From Crocinitomix algicola (GTDB lineage: Bacteria > Bacteroidota > Bacteroidia > Flavobacteriales_D > Crocinitomicaceae): 64,000 nt of DNA. The notes below the pieces were generated by a model that saw only the letters and a program-made list of their open reading frames with translations, searched no databases and was not told the DNA's origin. This document shows positions 34,788 to 44,600 of the stretch, piece after piece (the stretch's first letter is position 1; every line of letters starts with the position of its first letter). The DNA lies in the NCBI RefSeq assembly GCF_001661595.2, contig NZ_LYPF02000028.1, positions 1 through 64,000 of the forward strand, read 5' to 3'. A program made the position numbers and the translations under genes.

Positions 34788-35624
34788 TTGCGATCACTCC
34801 AACAATTCATACAATTTCTAGTTTATTCAAATTTATGGATTGGATTTGGGTCGGCATGTTTTTCGTGGCAATTCTACCTTATCTACGAGCTAAAACCAAA
34901 CTTAAATATCATTCTATTCGCTTTTTTCGGTACAATTCTTACCTACACTTTTCAGCGCTCTGTAAAAATAATTCAACAAACTAAGCTCAATAACAATCGC
35001 CTAATTTGGATGCAATCTCATCCAACAACCGTGAAAATTATCATCATTAGCTCAGCAATTGGATTAATCATTACTGCCCTAAACGTTCAACCATCCACCT
35101 ACCTACTTTTAATCTTTGCAGGCCTAATTTCAGTTTTCTATATTGTAAAATTACCTGGTAAAACGAATACGAACCTTAGAGATGTTCCTGGAATTAAAAT
35201 ATTTTTAATTGGATTAGTTTGGGTAAGCATTACAACGGTACTGCCTTATTTAAATCTTAATTCCTCAACATTAAAATTTCCTGAGACCCTATTTTTCGCA
35301 AACCTTTTGTATGTCATCGGAATTACAATTCCCTTTGACATACGGGACATTCAATTAGACGAAACGAATAAAAAAACCATTCCTCAATTAATCGGAATTA
35401 AACCTGCGATTGGACTTGCAATTCTACTGGTTTTATTCAACCTTCTCCTGCTTCTATCTGTCACCAACCATTCTATTTGGTTATTGGGCATTAACAGTAT
35501 CATGGCAACGATTTTGCTAATTGGCAGTATCAAACCACGAAAAGACCTTTATTTTTCATTTTTGATAGACGGTTTACTTATCCTACAACCGCTCTTGTTA
35601 TACTTGGCGCTTTACGGTTTATAG
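34788..35624 (+). CDS. UbiA-like polytopic membrane protein
   Basis: 278 residues, about eight transmembrane helices. The second Asp-rich motif DIRDIQLDETNKKTIPQLIG matches the UbiA prenyltransferase pattern. The first motif (NxxxD) is not clear, so catalytic activity is uncertain. UbiA enzymes attach prenyl chains to aromatic acceptors. The start is a TTG, 4 bases after the previous gene. Its last 13 bases overlap the end of the convergent hemL gene. Confidence 0.68.
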   Translation: MRSLQQFIQFLVYSNLWIGFGSACFSWQFYLIYELKPNLNIILFAFFGTILTYTFQRSVKIIQQTKLNNNRLIWMQSHPTTVKIIIISSAIGLIITALNVQPSTYLLLIFAGLISVFYIVKLPGKTNTNLRDVPGIKIFLIGLVWVSITTVLPYLNLNSSTLKFPETLFFANLLYVIGITIPFDIRDIQLDETNKKTIPQLIGIKPAIGLAILLVLFNLLLLLSVTNHSIWLLGINSIMATILLIGSIKPRKDLYFSFLIDGLLILQPLLLYLALYGL

Positions 35625-36910
35625 ACCTGATCTAAAACAGCACAGAAAATTGACGCCGCCTGTTTTAAATCATCCATTGTATGAGCTTTTGAAACAAATC
35701 CAACTTCATAACCGCTCGGTCCGATATAAACCCCATTATCCAACAATAAACTATGGATTGTTTTAAAATCAACCATGGTCGCAGGATCTATTTGATCCGC
35801 CTTTCTTATCGCATCATGTTCACCAAAAGTCAACCAAAAAATTGATCCAATAGAAACAAGCTCGAAAGGATAATCATTTGATTTAGCATAATCGTTAATT
35901 GTACCCGTAAAATATTTGGTGCGCTCTTCTTGATCTTCGTAAAAACCATCTGCCAAACAAGCTTTAATTTGAGCTATTCCGGCCGCCATTGCTACTGGAT
36001 TACCACTCAAGGTTCCAGCTTGATAAACATCTCCTAACGGAGAAACATGTCCCATAATTTTATTAGAAGCTGCATAGGCCCCTACCGGTAAACCTCCTCC
36101 TATAATTTTTCCATACGTCATAATATCAGGTTGAATCCCATAATATTCTGCCGCACCCGCAAATGCTACTCTAAATCCACTTATTACTTCATCAAAAAAC
36201 AACAAAATATCATGCGCTGTGCAGATTGAACGAAGAAATTTCAAAAACGATTTCTCTTGAAGTAGCAAACCGTTGTTAGCAGGTATTGGTTCTATGATAA
36301 TACACGCAATATCTTTACCATGTTCCGCAATGCAATTCTTAACTGCTTCCTCATCATTAAGTGGCAATACAATAGTTTCTTGTGAAAAACTTTCCGGTAC
36401 ACCCGCCGAAGAAGATGTGCCAAAAGTTACAAGGCCCGAACCGGCTTTAACCAGCATCGAATCAACATGTCCATGATAGCAACCTTCAAATTTTACAACT
36501 TTATCTCTCCCCGTATAGCCACGCGCTAAACGAATCCCAGACATTACTGCTTCTGTTCCTGAACTTACAAATCTAATTTTATCGATAAATGGGTTATTAT
36601 CAATGATCAATTTACCCAATTCATTCTCCAATACAGTTGGCGCTCCAAAAGAAGTCCCGTTCTGTAAAACCTCCTCTATTTTAGTTCGAACAGCCGAATT
36701 ATTATGACCCAAAATTAAAGGTCCCCAACTGCAACAAAAATCGATAAATTCATTGTCATCCTCATCCCAAATTCTACAGCCATCTCCTTTTTTAATGAAT
36801 AATGGAGCGCCGTCTACCGACTTAAAAGCACGAACAGGAGAATTTACACCACCTGGGAAAAGTTCTTTTGCATTTTCGAATAGTTGTTCAGATTTGTTAC
36901 GAGATATCAT
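35612..36910 (-). CDS. hemL: Glutamate-1-semialdehyde 2,1-aminomutase
   Basis: 432 residues from the ATG at 36910; the longer frame to 36985 adds an uncharacteristic hydrophobic leader and overlaps the kynU start. It makes 5-aminolevulinate, the first committed haem precursor in the C5 pathway. Seen: LFPGGVNSPVRAFKSV at the start, RFVSSGTEAVMSGIRLARG, FEGCYHGH, and the PLP Lys in DIMTYGKIIGGGLPVGA. It is divergent from kynU over a 61-base gap whose two promoters overlap. Confidence 0.96.
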   Translation of the reverse strand: MISRNKSEQLFENAKELFPGGVNSPVRAFKSVDGAPLFIKKGDGCRIWDEDDNEFIDFCCSWGPLILGHNNSAVRTKIEEVLQNGTSFGAPTVLENELGKLIIDNNPFIDKIRFVSSGTEAVMSGIRLARGYTGRDKVVKFEGCYHGHVDSMLVKAGSGLVTFGTSSSAGVPESFSQETIVLPLNDEEAVKNCIAEHGKDIACIIIEPIPANNGLLLQEKSFLKFLRSICTAHDILLFFDEVISGFRVAFAGAAEYYGIQPDIMTYGKIIGGGLPVGAYAASNKIMGHVSPLGDVYQAGTLSGNPVAMAAGIAQIKACLADGFYEDQEERTKYFTGTINDYAKSNDYPFELVSIGSIFWLTFGEHDAIRKADQIDPATMVDFKTIHSLLLDNGVYIGPSGYEVGFVSKAHTMDDLKQAASIFCAVLDQVYKP

Positions 36911-36931
36911 AGCCTTTTTTATCAATGTTAG

Positions 36932-36962
36932 TATCTTTGAATAAATTGCAATTGCAAAACTA
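36932..36962. promoter_or_regulatory. Facing hemL and kynU promoters around a palindrome
   Basis: TATCTTTG (36932-36939, plus strand) is the kynU -7 box, and TAGTTTTG (36955-36962, minus strand) is the hemL -7 box. They face each other, so predicted start sites lie in between and the two transcripts would overlap at the 5' end. TTGCAATTGCAA (36946-36957) is a perfect palindrome between them and covers the likely start sites, so it is a candidate shared operator. Confidence 0.5.
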
Positions 36963-36971
36963 GTACAAACA

Positions 36972-38255
36972 ATGGTAGCATACAAAAATTCGCTAGAATT
37001 CGCGAAAGAAAAAGATAAAAAAGACCCTTTAAATCCTTATCGTTCTAAATTTCATATTCCAGTAATTAACGGAATAGAAACTATTTACTTCACTGGAAAC
37101 TCTTTAGGACTACAACCTAAATCTACGAAAGAATATATTGATAAAGAATTAGAAGCATGGAAAAACTGGGGTGTTGAAGGACATTTCGAAGCTGAGAAAC
37201 CTTGGTTTTCTTATCACGAATTTTTGACCGAAAAGGCTGCGAAAATTGTTGGTGCTCAACCTTTAGAAGTTGTTATTACACATAGTTTGACCACAAATTT
37301 GCATTTATTAATGGCTTCGTTTTATCAACCTACGGAGACACGATACAAAATCATTTGTGAGAAAAAAGCCTTTCCTTCGGATCAATACGCGTTAGAATCT
37401 CAAGCAAAATTTCACGGACGCAAACCTGAAGAAGCCATCATTGAAGTAGGACCAAGAGAAGGGGAGCACCTTATTCATGAAGAGGATATTATCGCGGCAA
37501 TTAATGAGGCTGGCGAAAGTCTTGCTATGGTAATGATTGGTGGTGTAAATTATTATACGGGCCAATTATTTGACATGGAGAAAATTACGAAAGCCGGGCA
37601 TAATGTTGGCGCTTTTGTAGGATTTGACTTGGCTCATGCAGCTGGTAATGTAAAGTTAGAGCTCCACAAATGGGGTGTTGATTTTGCAGCATGGTGCTCT
37701 TATAAATACCTAAACTCAAGCCCTGGTGGTGTTTCTGGCTTATTTGTTCACGAAAAACATGCTCATAATAAAGAACTACCGCGATTTGCAGGTTGGTGGG
37801 GACACGATAAAGAAACTCGATTTTTGATGGAACCTGGCTTCCAACCTATTCCTGGTGCAGAAGGTTGGCAATTAAGTAATGCTCCCGTTCTTGGAATGGC
37901 TGCACATTTGGCTTCACTTGATATTTTTGATGAAGTTGGAATGGATGCATTAATTGAAAAAAGAAAAGACCTCACCAATTATCTCGAATTTTTAATCAAT
38001 GATATATCTGATCGATTAGGTGATGCCTGTACGTTTGAAATTATCACACCAAAAAACGAAACTCAACGCGGAGCACAGCTCTCTATTTTAGCACATGGCA
38101 TGGGTAAACCCTTGTTTGATGCCATTACCAAAATGGGGGTTATTGCAGATTGGCGTGAACCAAATGTAATTCGTATTGCCCCTGTACCACTTTACAATTC
38201 ATTTGAAGATGTTTATCGTTTTTCCGAATGTTTAGAAAAAGCAATAAACCAATAA
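36972..38255 (+). CDS. kynU: Kynureninase
   Basis: 427 residues, PLP fold-type I. It cleaves kynurenine or 3-hydroxykynurenine to anthranilate or 3-hydroxyanthranilate plus alanine. Seen: [17 protein letters not shown], the [20 protein letters not shown] segment with the PLP-ring Asp, and the PLP Lys in [29 protein letters not shown] is also typical. Length is normal. It is followed by a small membrane protein gene and kmo on the same strand, with gaps of 1 and 6 bases, so a kynurenine operon is likely. Confidence 0.96.
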   Translation: MVAYKNSLEFAKEKDKKDPLNPYRSKFHIPVINGIETIYFTGNSLGLQPKSTKEYIDKELEAWKNWGVEGHFEAEKPWFSYHEFLTEKAAKIVGAQPLEVVITHSLTTNLHLLMASFYQPTETRYKIICEKKAFPSDQYALESQAKFHGRKPEEAIIEVGPREGEHLIHEEDIIAAINEAGESLAMVMIGGVNYYTGQLFDMEKITKAGHNVGAFVGFDLAHAAGNVKLELHKWGVDFAAWCSYKYLNSSPGGVSGLFVHEKHAHNKELPRFAGWWGHDKETRFLMEPGFQPIPGAEGWQLSNAPVLGMAAHLASLDIFDEVGMDALIEKRKDLTNYLEFLINDISDRLGDACTFEIITPKNETQRGAQLSILAHGMGKPLFDAITKMGVIADWREPNVIRIAPVPLYNSFEDVYRFSECLEKAINQ

Positions 38256-38256
38256 T

Positions 38257-38565
38257 TTGAGATTAAAAATTAAACATATCGCTGTTTTCTTTGTTTTAGG
38301 AGGGATGTCAAATAGTTTTGCAATTGAACTGGACACCTTAGCGCAAGAAAATTTGTCTTATGATCCCGAAGTAATTCGCCAATACTTAAGTGGAACAGCT
38401 AGTGAAGCAATGCCAATGATGAAGCTCATGATGCAAGTTGTTGCTATACTTTTTGTAGGAATTTTTTTATGGCGAATTAGCGCAGTCTTTAGTCGTAGAA
38501 ATGTAAGTAAACGACAAGACATGTTTAGTGATTCACGTTTTCAAAAGCATTGGAGAAAAAAATAA
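38257..38565 (+). CDS. Small membrane protein in the kynurenine operon
   Basis: 102 residues with a signal-like N-terminus (ending NSFAIE) and one transmembrane helix (about 62-80, MMQVVAILFVGIFLWRISAV) followed by a basic tail ending KHWRKK. It starts with TTG one base after the kynU stop. No family is recognised. It sits between two kynurenine-pathway genes, though a role in that pathway is not shown. Confidence 0.6.
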   Translation: MRLKIKHIAVFFVLGGMSNSFAIELDTLAQENLSYDPEVIRQYLSGTASEAMPMMKLMMQVVAILFVGIFLWRISAVFSRRNVSKRQDMFSDSRFQKHWRKK

Positions 38566-38571
38566 AAACGC

Positions 38572-39927
38572 ATGGAAAAAAATGCCATTATTGTTGGAGC
38601 AGGTTTAGTAGGTTCACTTTGGGCTGTATACCTTGCAAAAGCAGGTTATAAAATAAGAATATACGAACGCCGTTCAGACATACGAAAAGCTGAGATATCA
38701 GCAGGAAAGTCGATTAATTTAGCCTTATCTGTTCGCGGTTGGACCGCTTTAAAAGGAGCAGGTATTGAAGATGCAGTCGATGAAATTGCTATTCCTATGT
38801 CTGGTCGTATTATGCACGCAGTTGATGGTGACACTACTTATCAGCCCTATGGAAAAGAGGACCAAGCCATTTATTCAGTCTCTCGAGGTGGATTAAACGC
38901 TCGAATGATGGATATTGCTGAAGAAAAAGGGAACACCAAAATTCAATACAACGCCAAGTGTATTGGTGCTGATTTAGCGGCCGGTATTGTATACCTTGAA
39001 AACACAGAAACAGGTGAAAAATTTCAAGATCAAGCTGATGTTGTATTCGCCTGTGACGGAGCATTTTCGGCCGTTCGTTACCAAGCCATGCAAAAAACCG
39101 ATCGCTTTGACTATAGTCAAGATTTTATTGATGATGGTTATAAAGAGTTACTGTTGCCAGCCAACGAAGATGGCACCTATAAATTAGAAAAAAATGCATT
39201 GCACATCTGGCCTAGAGGTCGATTTATGCTAATAGCGCTACCAAACGAAGACGGTAGTTTTACCTGTACACTTTTTATGCCATTTGAGGGCGAAAAATCA
39301 TTTGAAACATTAACAAACGACGAAGCAGTAATTGACTTTTTCAAAGAAACTTTTCCCGATTTCTATGAACTCTGCCCCAACTTATTAGAAAGCTGGCATC
39401 AAAATCCACTATCTTCTTTATCAATAGTAAGGTGTTACCCATGGACAAAAGGAAAATTTGCCTTGATGGGGGATGCCGCTCATGGAACAGTACCTTTCTA
39501 TGGACAAGGTATGAACGGAGGATTCGAAGATTGCACGGTGATGAATCAGCTCATGGAAAAACACCAAAAAGATGGTCAAATTGACTGGCCTCTTGTTTTT
39601 AAAGAATATCAAATAAACCGTAAACCAGATGGGGATGCGCTTCAAGAATTATCAAAACATAATTACTACGTTATGCGAGATTATGTCGCCGACCCACTCT
39701 TTTTATTGCAGAAAAAAATTGAAGCTCGTTTCAGTCAATTGTACCCAAACAAATGGATGCCGTTATACAGCCAAGTTTCCTTTTCAAACATCCGTTATTC
39801 GGATGCTTGGAATGCTGGTGTCAAACAAGATGAAATCATGAAAAAAGTCATGAATAGAGCAGATATCAATGAGGTTTGGGACAGTCAAGAAATTGAAAAT
39901 GCAATATTAAACCTAATCGATGCCTAA
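38572..39927 (+). CDS. kmo: Kynurenine 3-monooxygenase
   Basis: 451 residues, FAD-dependent aromatic hydroxylase. It converts kynurenine to 3-hydroxykynurenine with NADPH and oxygen. Seen: the N-terminal FAD Rossmann motif GAGLVGSLWAVYLAKAGY with RIYERR, and GDAAHGTVPFYGQGMNGGFE, which contacts flavin. CYPWTKGKFALMGDAAH is the typical lead-in. The C-terminal hydrophobic segments of the mitochondrial form are not evident. It is third in a unit with kynU. Confidence 0.96.
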   Translation: MEKNAIIVGAGLVGSLWAVYLAKAGYKIRIYERRSDIRKAEISAGKSINLALSVRGWTALKGAGIEDAVDEIAIPMSGRIMHAVDGDTTYQPYGKEDQAIYSVSRGGLNARMMDIAEEKGNTKIQYNAKCIGADLAAGIVYLENTETGEKFQDQADVVFACDGAFSAVRYQAMQKTDRFDYSQDFIDDGYKELLLPANEDGTYKLEKNALHIWPRGRFMLIALPNEDGSFTCTLFMPFEGEKSFETLTNDEAVIDFFKETFPDFYELCPNLLESWHQNPLSSLSIVRCYPWTKGKFALMGDAAHGTVPFYGQGMNGGFEDCTVMNQLMEKHQKDGQIDWPLVFKEYQINRKPDGDALQELSKHNYYVMRDYVADPLFLLQKKIEARFSQLYPNKWMPLYSQVSFSNIRYSDAWNAGVKQDEIMKKVMNRADINEVWDSQEIENAILNLIDA

Positions 39928-39928
39928 C

Positions 39929-40765
39929 ATGAAAAGTCTTTATTTACTTTTAGCAATACTCTGTTCCGCCCCTACCTTCAGTCAAATAGGCGGAGGTATT
40001 GAAAAGAGACATAAAGAAAGAAATAGCGGCAACCAGTGGAGCGCCAACCGACAAGACGCTATTTACAGTCATAGCAATAGTCATTACCGACCAATTGGTT
40101 GGCACGTTAACGCTGGAGTTACCTACATGATCGGTAATAACCCGAACGATAAAGACCAACTTTATGATTTAACACCTACAGGATTACCCGGTTATTATCT
40201 CGAAGGTGGAATGGAACATTTGTTTCGTAAAATAAGAAAAGCAGCTCATTACGTTGATTGGGGTATTGGTATTAAGCATTTCGGGGGGCAAGAAAAGTTC
40301 AACCTAGACCCTATCGTCGATCGTGGCAGTTTTAATTTCGGTTCAGTTTTCGTTCGAGGTGGCATTCATAACGTTTGGCAATTGTCAAAATGGAATTTTA
40401 TTGATCAATCCATCGGTATTAATCTAGACTATCGAATCTATGGTGGTAAAGACCATCAGGCAACCGGTAAATACTTATCCCCCTTACCTTCGGATAATCA
40501 AAGTAAACTCGTTGGGCAACTGCACTACACCTTTGGTTTTGGTTTTAAAGTAAAAGACGGATTGTTTTTTGTGCCAACCATCCAAACCCCAATTTTAACT
40601 GTACTGGAGTTTAATGATTTTAATCCATCTCATAAGTGGTTTAACAGTCGCTACCAACCGTTAATTGTTTCTTTAAAAATGGCATGGTTGTGGCCAAAAT
40701 CAGGTTGCCCTAAAGTGTTTAGCGTTGACGGTCAAAGGCAATCAGATCAGTTTCAAATGGAATAA
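39929..40765 (+). CDS. Exported outer-membrane protein of unknown function
   Basis: About 278 residues from the ATG at 39929 (an earlier ATG at 39920 overlaps the kmo stop). Signal peptide MKSLYLLLAILCSAPTFSQ. The rest is rich in aromatic beta-strand segments (VNAGVTYMIGNN, NFGSVFVRGGIHNVWQLSKW, LHYTFGFGFKVKDG), as in outer-membrane barrels, but no known family was recognised. It is 1 base after kmo and may be read through from the kynurenine unit. Confidence 0.7.
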   Translation: MKSLYLLLAILCSAPTFSQIGGGIEKRHKERNSGNQWSANRQDAIYSHSNSHYRPIGWHVNAGVTYMIGNNPNDKDQLYDLTPTGLPGYYLEGGMEHLFRKIRKAAHYVDWGIGIKHFGGQEKFNLDPIVDRGSFNFGSVFVRGGIHNVWQLSKWNFIDQSIGINLDYRIYGGKDHQATGKYLSPLPSDNQSKLVGQLHYTFGFGFKVKDGLFFVPTIQTPILTVLEFNDFNPSHKWFNSRYQPLIVSLKMAWLWPKSGCPKVFSVDGQRQSDQFQME

Positions 40766-40782
40766 GTCTTTTTATTCTTTAT

Positions 40783-40896
40783 GGGCGTTCCGTTTTTGCA
40801 CCGATAACGGATGCAAAAATCGGCGAGCTTTCCGCTCATAGTCCTCAACGTCTGCAACGTTTGCGGGCTATCCACTCCAATCTCTAACGCAGGATT
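40783..40896. repeat. Probable interspersed repeat in a gene-free stretch (40766-41110)
   Basis: The 345-base gap has no gene. Its first part begins GGGCGTTCCGTTTTTGCACC and ends TCCACTCCAATCTCTAACGC, with a higher GC content than the surroundings and a hairpin (TTTTTGCA/TGCAAAAA, 40793-40800 and 40812-40819). From memory this wording resembles degenerate repeats dispersed in many Bacteroidota genomes. A second copy is not present here. The remainder (about 40900-41110) shows only AT-rich sequence. Confidence 0.45.
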
Positions 40897-41110
40897 TAAT
40901 AGCGAGCTACGGTAATTTAAACGTCTTATTCATTCATACCTAATCTCAATTTTCAACACTTTTAATTTCATGTAAAAATGGAATTGCCTTAGCATTCACC
41001 CTTACTGATGTCATGAGCAAATTTTACTTCTATCGAAACGAATAATAGATAATACCCTTTCCTGATACATACATGTATTAATGCTATAAAAATGCTGTTT
41101 AAATTGCAAT

Positions 41111-41491
41111 ATGAAACGTACTATATTGTATTGCTGTTTTCAAGTCTTATACTTTAATTTTAGCTATAGTCAATGGCCAGCCAACACCAACATGTTCAAT
41201 AAGAATTATGCTAGTATTATTGCTAGTCAGGACACTTTGACTTCTGGAAACATTTTAACACTATCCCATAACACTATTTACGAATGCATTCATTTAACTG
41301 ACTCAATGAATAATATCCATTTAATTGATATAAGGGAAATAGGTTCTCCTGGATATTGTATTCTTTATGAGGATCAGGAAACTGCGGTGCTATTCAAATA
41401 CCGTGGATCAGGATCTGAAAATCCCGTTTTCTACCTTTCCGTGAGTAAAACCAACCGCGAACTAAAGTGGATAACAGAAGTAGAACCTTAG
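41111..41491 (+). CDS. Small secreted protein of unknown function
   Basis: 126 residues with a signal peptide (ending NFSYSQ). Predicted beta-rich, with paired Cys residues (TIYECIHL, GSPGYCILY). No family is recognised. It stands alone on its strand between a gap of 345 bases and the terminator of a convergent giant gene. Confidence 0.6.
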   Translation: MKRTILYCCFQVLYFNFSYSQWPANTNMFNKNYASIIASQDTLTSGNILTLSHNTIYECIHLTDSMNNIHLIDIREIGSPGYCILYEDQETAVLFKYRGSGSENPVFYLSVSKTNRELKWITEVEP

Positions 41492-41612
41492 GACATTACT
41501 CGTCTCAACAAATGTTACTTTGCTCAGTCAACGTTCGTAGTTAAGGCATCCTTATTTATACACTTCACTAAAACGAAATACTACTTCTTACCACCATTTA
41601 AAGAAAATTAGC

Positions 41613-41651
41613 ACAAAAAAAGGACTGTCCATTTAGTAATGAACAGCCCTT
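41613..41651 (-). terminator. Terminator of the 1124-aa surface protein gene
   Basis: A 14-bp stem on the minus strand (41638-41651 with 41620-41633, two G-U pairs), loop of four, followed by a run of seven T. Confidence 0.85.
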
Positions 41652-41673
41652 AATTATTTGTTTATAGGTTTCT

Positions 41674-44600
41674 TTATTCTTCGGTTCCTACAATGTGTAA
41701 GTTACCTTGTCCGGCAAACTCTTCACCGTTATCTGTTACTGCAGAATATGAATAGAAGTAAACACCATTTTTACAAGGTGACCCTGATTTATCAGTTCCA
41801 TCCCATCCATCGTTTATATTTGTAATTCGACCAACTTCTACACCCCATCTGTTCACAATCACACATTCAAAAGATGAAATAGATGCAGAATTAAATGAGA
41901 AGGTAAACACGTCGTTTATACCGTCACCATTCGGTGAGAATGTATTAACATCCACAAATCTTATTGGCTCAAATACTTCGATAATCTTACACGTCGTATC
42001 TGAACATCCATTTTTATTTTGTGCAACTAAACAAACATCTACTAAATAAGACTCTCCTCTTGCTTCATAAGTCGTATCCATAATTTCGAAATAATTATGT
42101 GACAAATACCAACCTGAACCCGGTGTATCCAATGACCAGAAGAATGTTGTATCTGCTAAAGGATTCAAAGGATTCGCGAAATACAATGACTTGTTTTCAA
42201 ATGAAACTTCAACTGGTGCTGTTCCTTTTAAATCCGCATTTAATTGATCAGAAATTACGTCAAAATCAGCAATTGGATTCAATGAATCAACTGTAATGGT
42301 TCTTGTAATTACACATCCATTATTATCAGTTGCTGTAATAATATAATCACCAGGATTTCGTCCACCCCATGTCGTTCCAGTAGAAGTATTCCCTGTTTCA
42401 ACTTCAGTCCATAAGTAATCATAATCAGGTGTCCCACCAGAAGCAGAAGCAAAAACTTGCCCATTTCCATTTTGGTAACCGTATACTCTACAGTAAGCAG
42501 GGTCATAACCTGTATCACTATTGAAGTATAACGAATCCGGCTCATTCATTGTTATGTCAATTACATTTGAACATCCTCTTGAATCATTAATGGTTAATAC
42601 ATAATCACCTGCTGGAATATTCACTGTATCTGCATCAGGTCCGTTCACAACGTCTGCCTCAGGTGCCCAGAAATAATACATTGGATTATTAATGTCTTCA
42701 CCTTTTACAGAGTCAATAACAACGTGACCTAATTCACCAAAACACAACGGCTCTACAATTCGGTAAAACGCCTCTAATTGAGGAGGATCATTAAGTACAA
42801 TAGTAGCTGAAGCTGAACAACCAGAACCATCCATTACCTCGATAAAATATACTCCTGATTCTAGAGTATTCGCTGTTGTTGAACCTTCTTCGTTTAACAC
42901 TGTTCCGTCAGCATCTTTAATTTCGATATCGAATGTTCCACTTCCTCCAGCGATAAATGCTGTGATTGAACCATCGCTAAATCCAAAGCAACTTGGCTCA
43001 TTAAATATCACGTCCAAAATCGGTTCAGTATAAATGATGATTTCTTTTGTAAATGTACTTGTACAACCTTCATCTGTTGTTACCGTCAAGGTTATCGTAT
43101 ACTCACCAACTTCTGAATATAAATGTGAAGGATTTTCGGCAGCAGAAGTAGAACCATCACCAAAATCCCATGAGTAATCATCTATAGCACCAGCAGGGAT
43201 AGTAGAGAAGTTTACAAAATCAACCTCATTAATGATACATGTACTACCCAATCCTTCAGCGGATGAAATACCATCAACTTCATACTCAAAATTAGCTTCA
43301 GGTTGCGGATATACTTCAACAATAAACGTGGCAAAATCATCAGGACATTCACCTGTACCAAGCACTGTATAGGTAAATTCATACACGCCAGCTAATCCAG
43401 TCACGTCAAATACGCCTGTTGCTTCATTAAATTGCCCTGAGAAAGTCTCTTCTTCAAAACTTCCTAATGGGTTAGCACCAGGTGTAATTAAATCATGTAA
43501 ATCAATTAAGGTTCCATCTGTACCACAAAGTGAGATCGCAGTGTCATTTCCAGCAGCGCCTAATCCTCCGAAGTCAATTTCTAAAAGGACAGCATCAAAA
43601 CAACCTCCAGCAGTATCACCAATCATCAACCAAACTTCATCATCTGGTCCCATTAAAGGGCCTTCAAAGATTGGTTCAGTTTGTTTCGCACTATCCGGCA
43701 TTTCAGAGAAGAAATAAGTCACCGTATTATCAATGCCATTAATATCCTCAAAAACTAAATCATTAATATCGAACTCTTCACAGAATGATCCTGGATCCTC
43801 TATTTCAATCTGCGGTCCTTCTGTAAACTCCACAATAATTGTTTTTGTAATCGACTCAGTCAAACAATCTGAAATAGGTGTACCAACAACAGTATACGCT
43901 GTCGTTTCATTTGGCGTAACAACCACCGTATGCCCTTCTGTCTCTAAATCTGGATCAAACGGATCAGAAGACCATTCCCATTCATAATCATCTGCATTTG
44001 GACCATCTACAGTTAAAGTTACTGGATTACCTTGACAAGACTGAGCCGTATCCACCACGGGGTTACATTGGCTGATAACACCACCTCCAACTCCACCTGC
44101 AGATTCATAGTCAATATAATATAAACTCGAGAAAGCTCCTTCTACAGCATCTCCACTCAGTACAATTGCATAGGTGAAATTAACTGTATCATTATCAGGA
44201 ATATCCGTTTTGTATGCAATAGAAATCGCTCTATCTCCCACATCAACTGCTCCTACTGCTCCCTCTAAAATACCGGCTGCGTTCCATATATCAGAACCGC
44301 TTCTGTTCGCAAATCCTTTATGCGAAACTCTAAATTTATCGCCTAAAGCACCAAATCCTAAATAACTATCGTGCGGCGTGAATTGCTCTGCAGAAACTAA
44401 TGATTTTTGACAATCACCACTTGGCTGAGAAACAATCGTATTTGTAGTTACGAAAGTACCTCCAATTGATTGGTTGTTATCCGGGTCAACATTTCGATAA
44501 TAATAAACATCTGTTAAATCACTCCCTGATCCGTTGTACATTGTAATTTCTGTGGTATAAAACAATTCATGTTTAACCAAATGATACTTTACATTGACAA

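Noticed and set aside
36911-36985. 25-residue extension of hemL
   Set aside because: It would run through both promoters and overlap the kynU start; HemL proteins start at the ISRNKSEQLF region.
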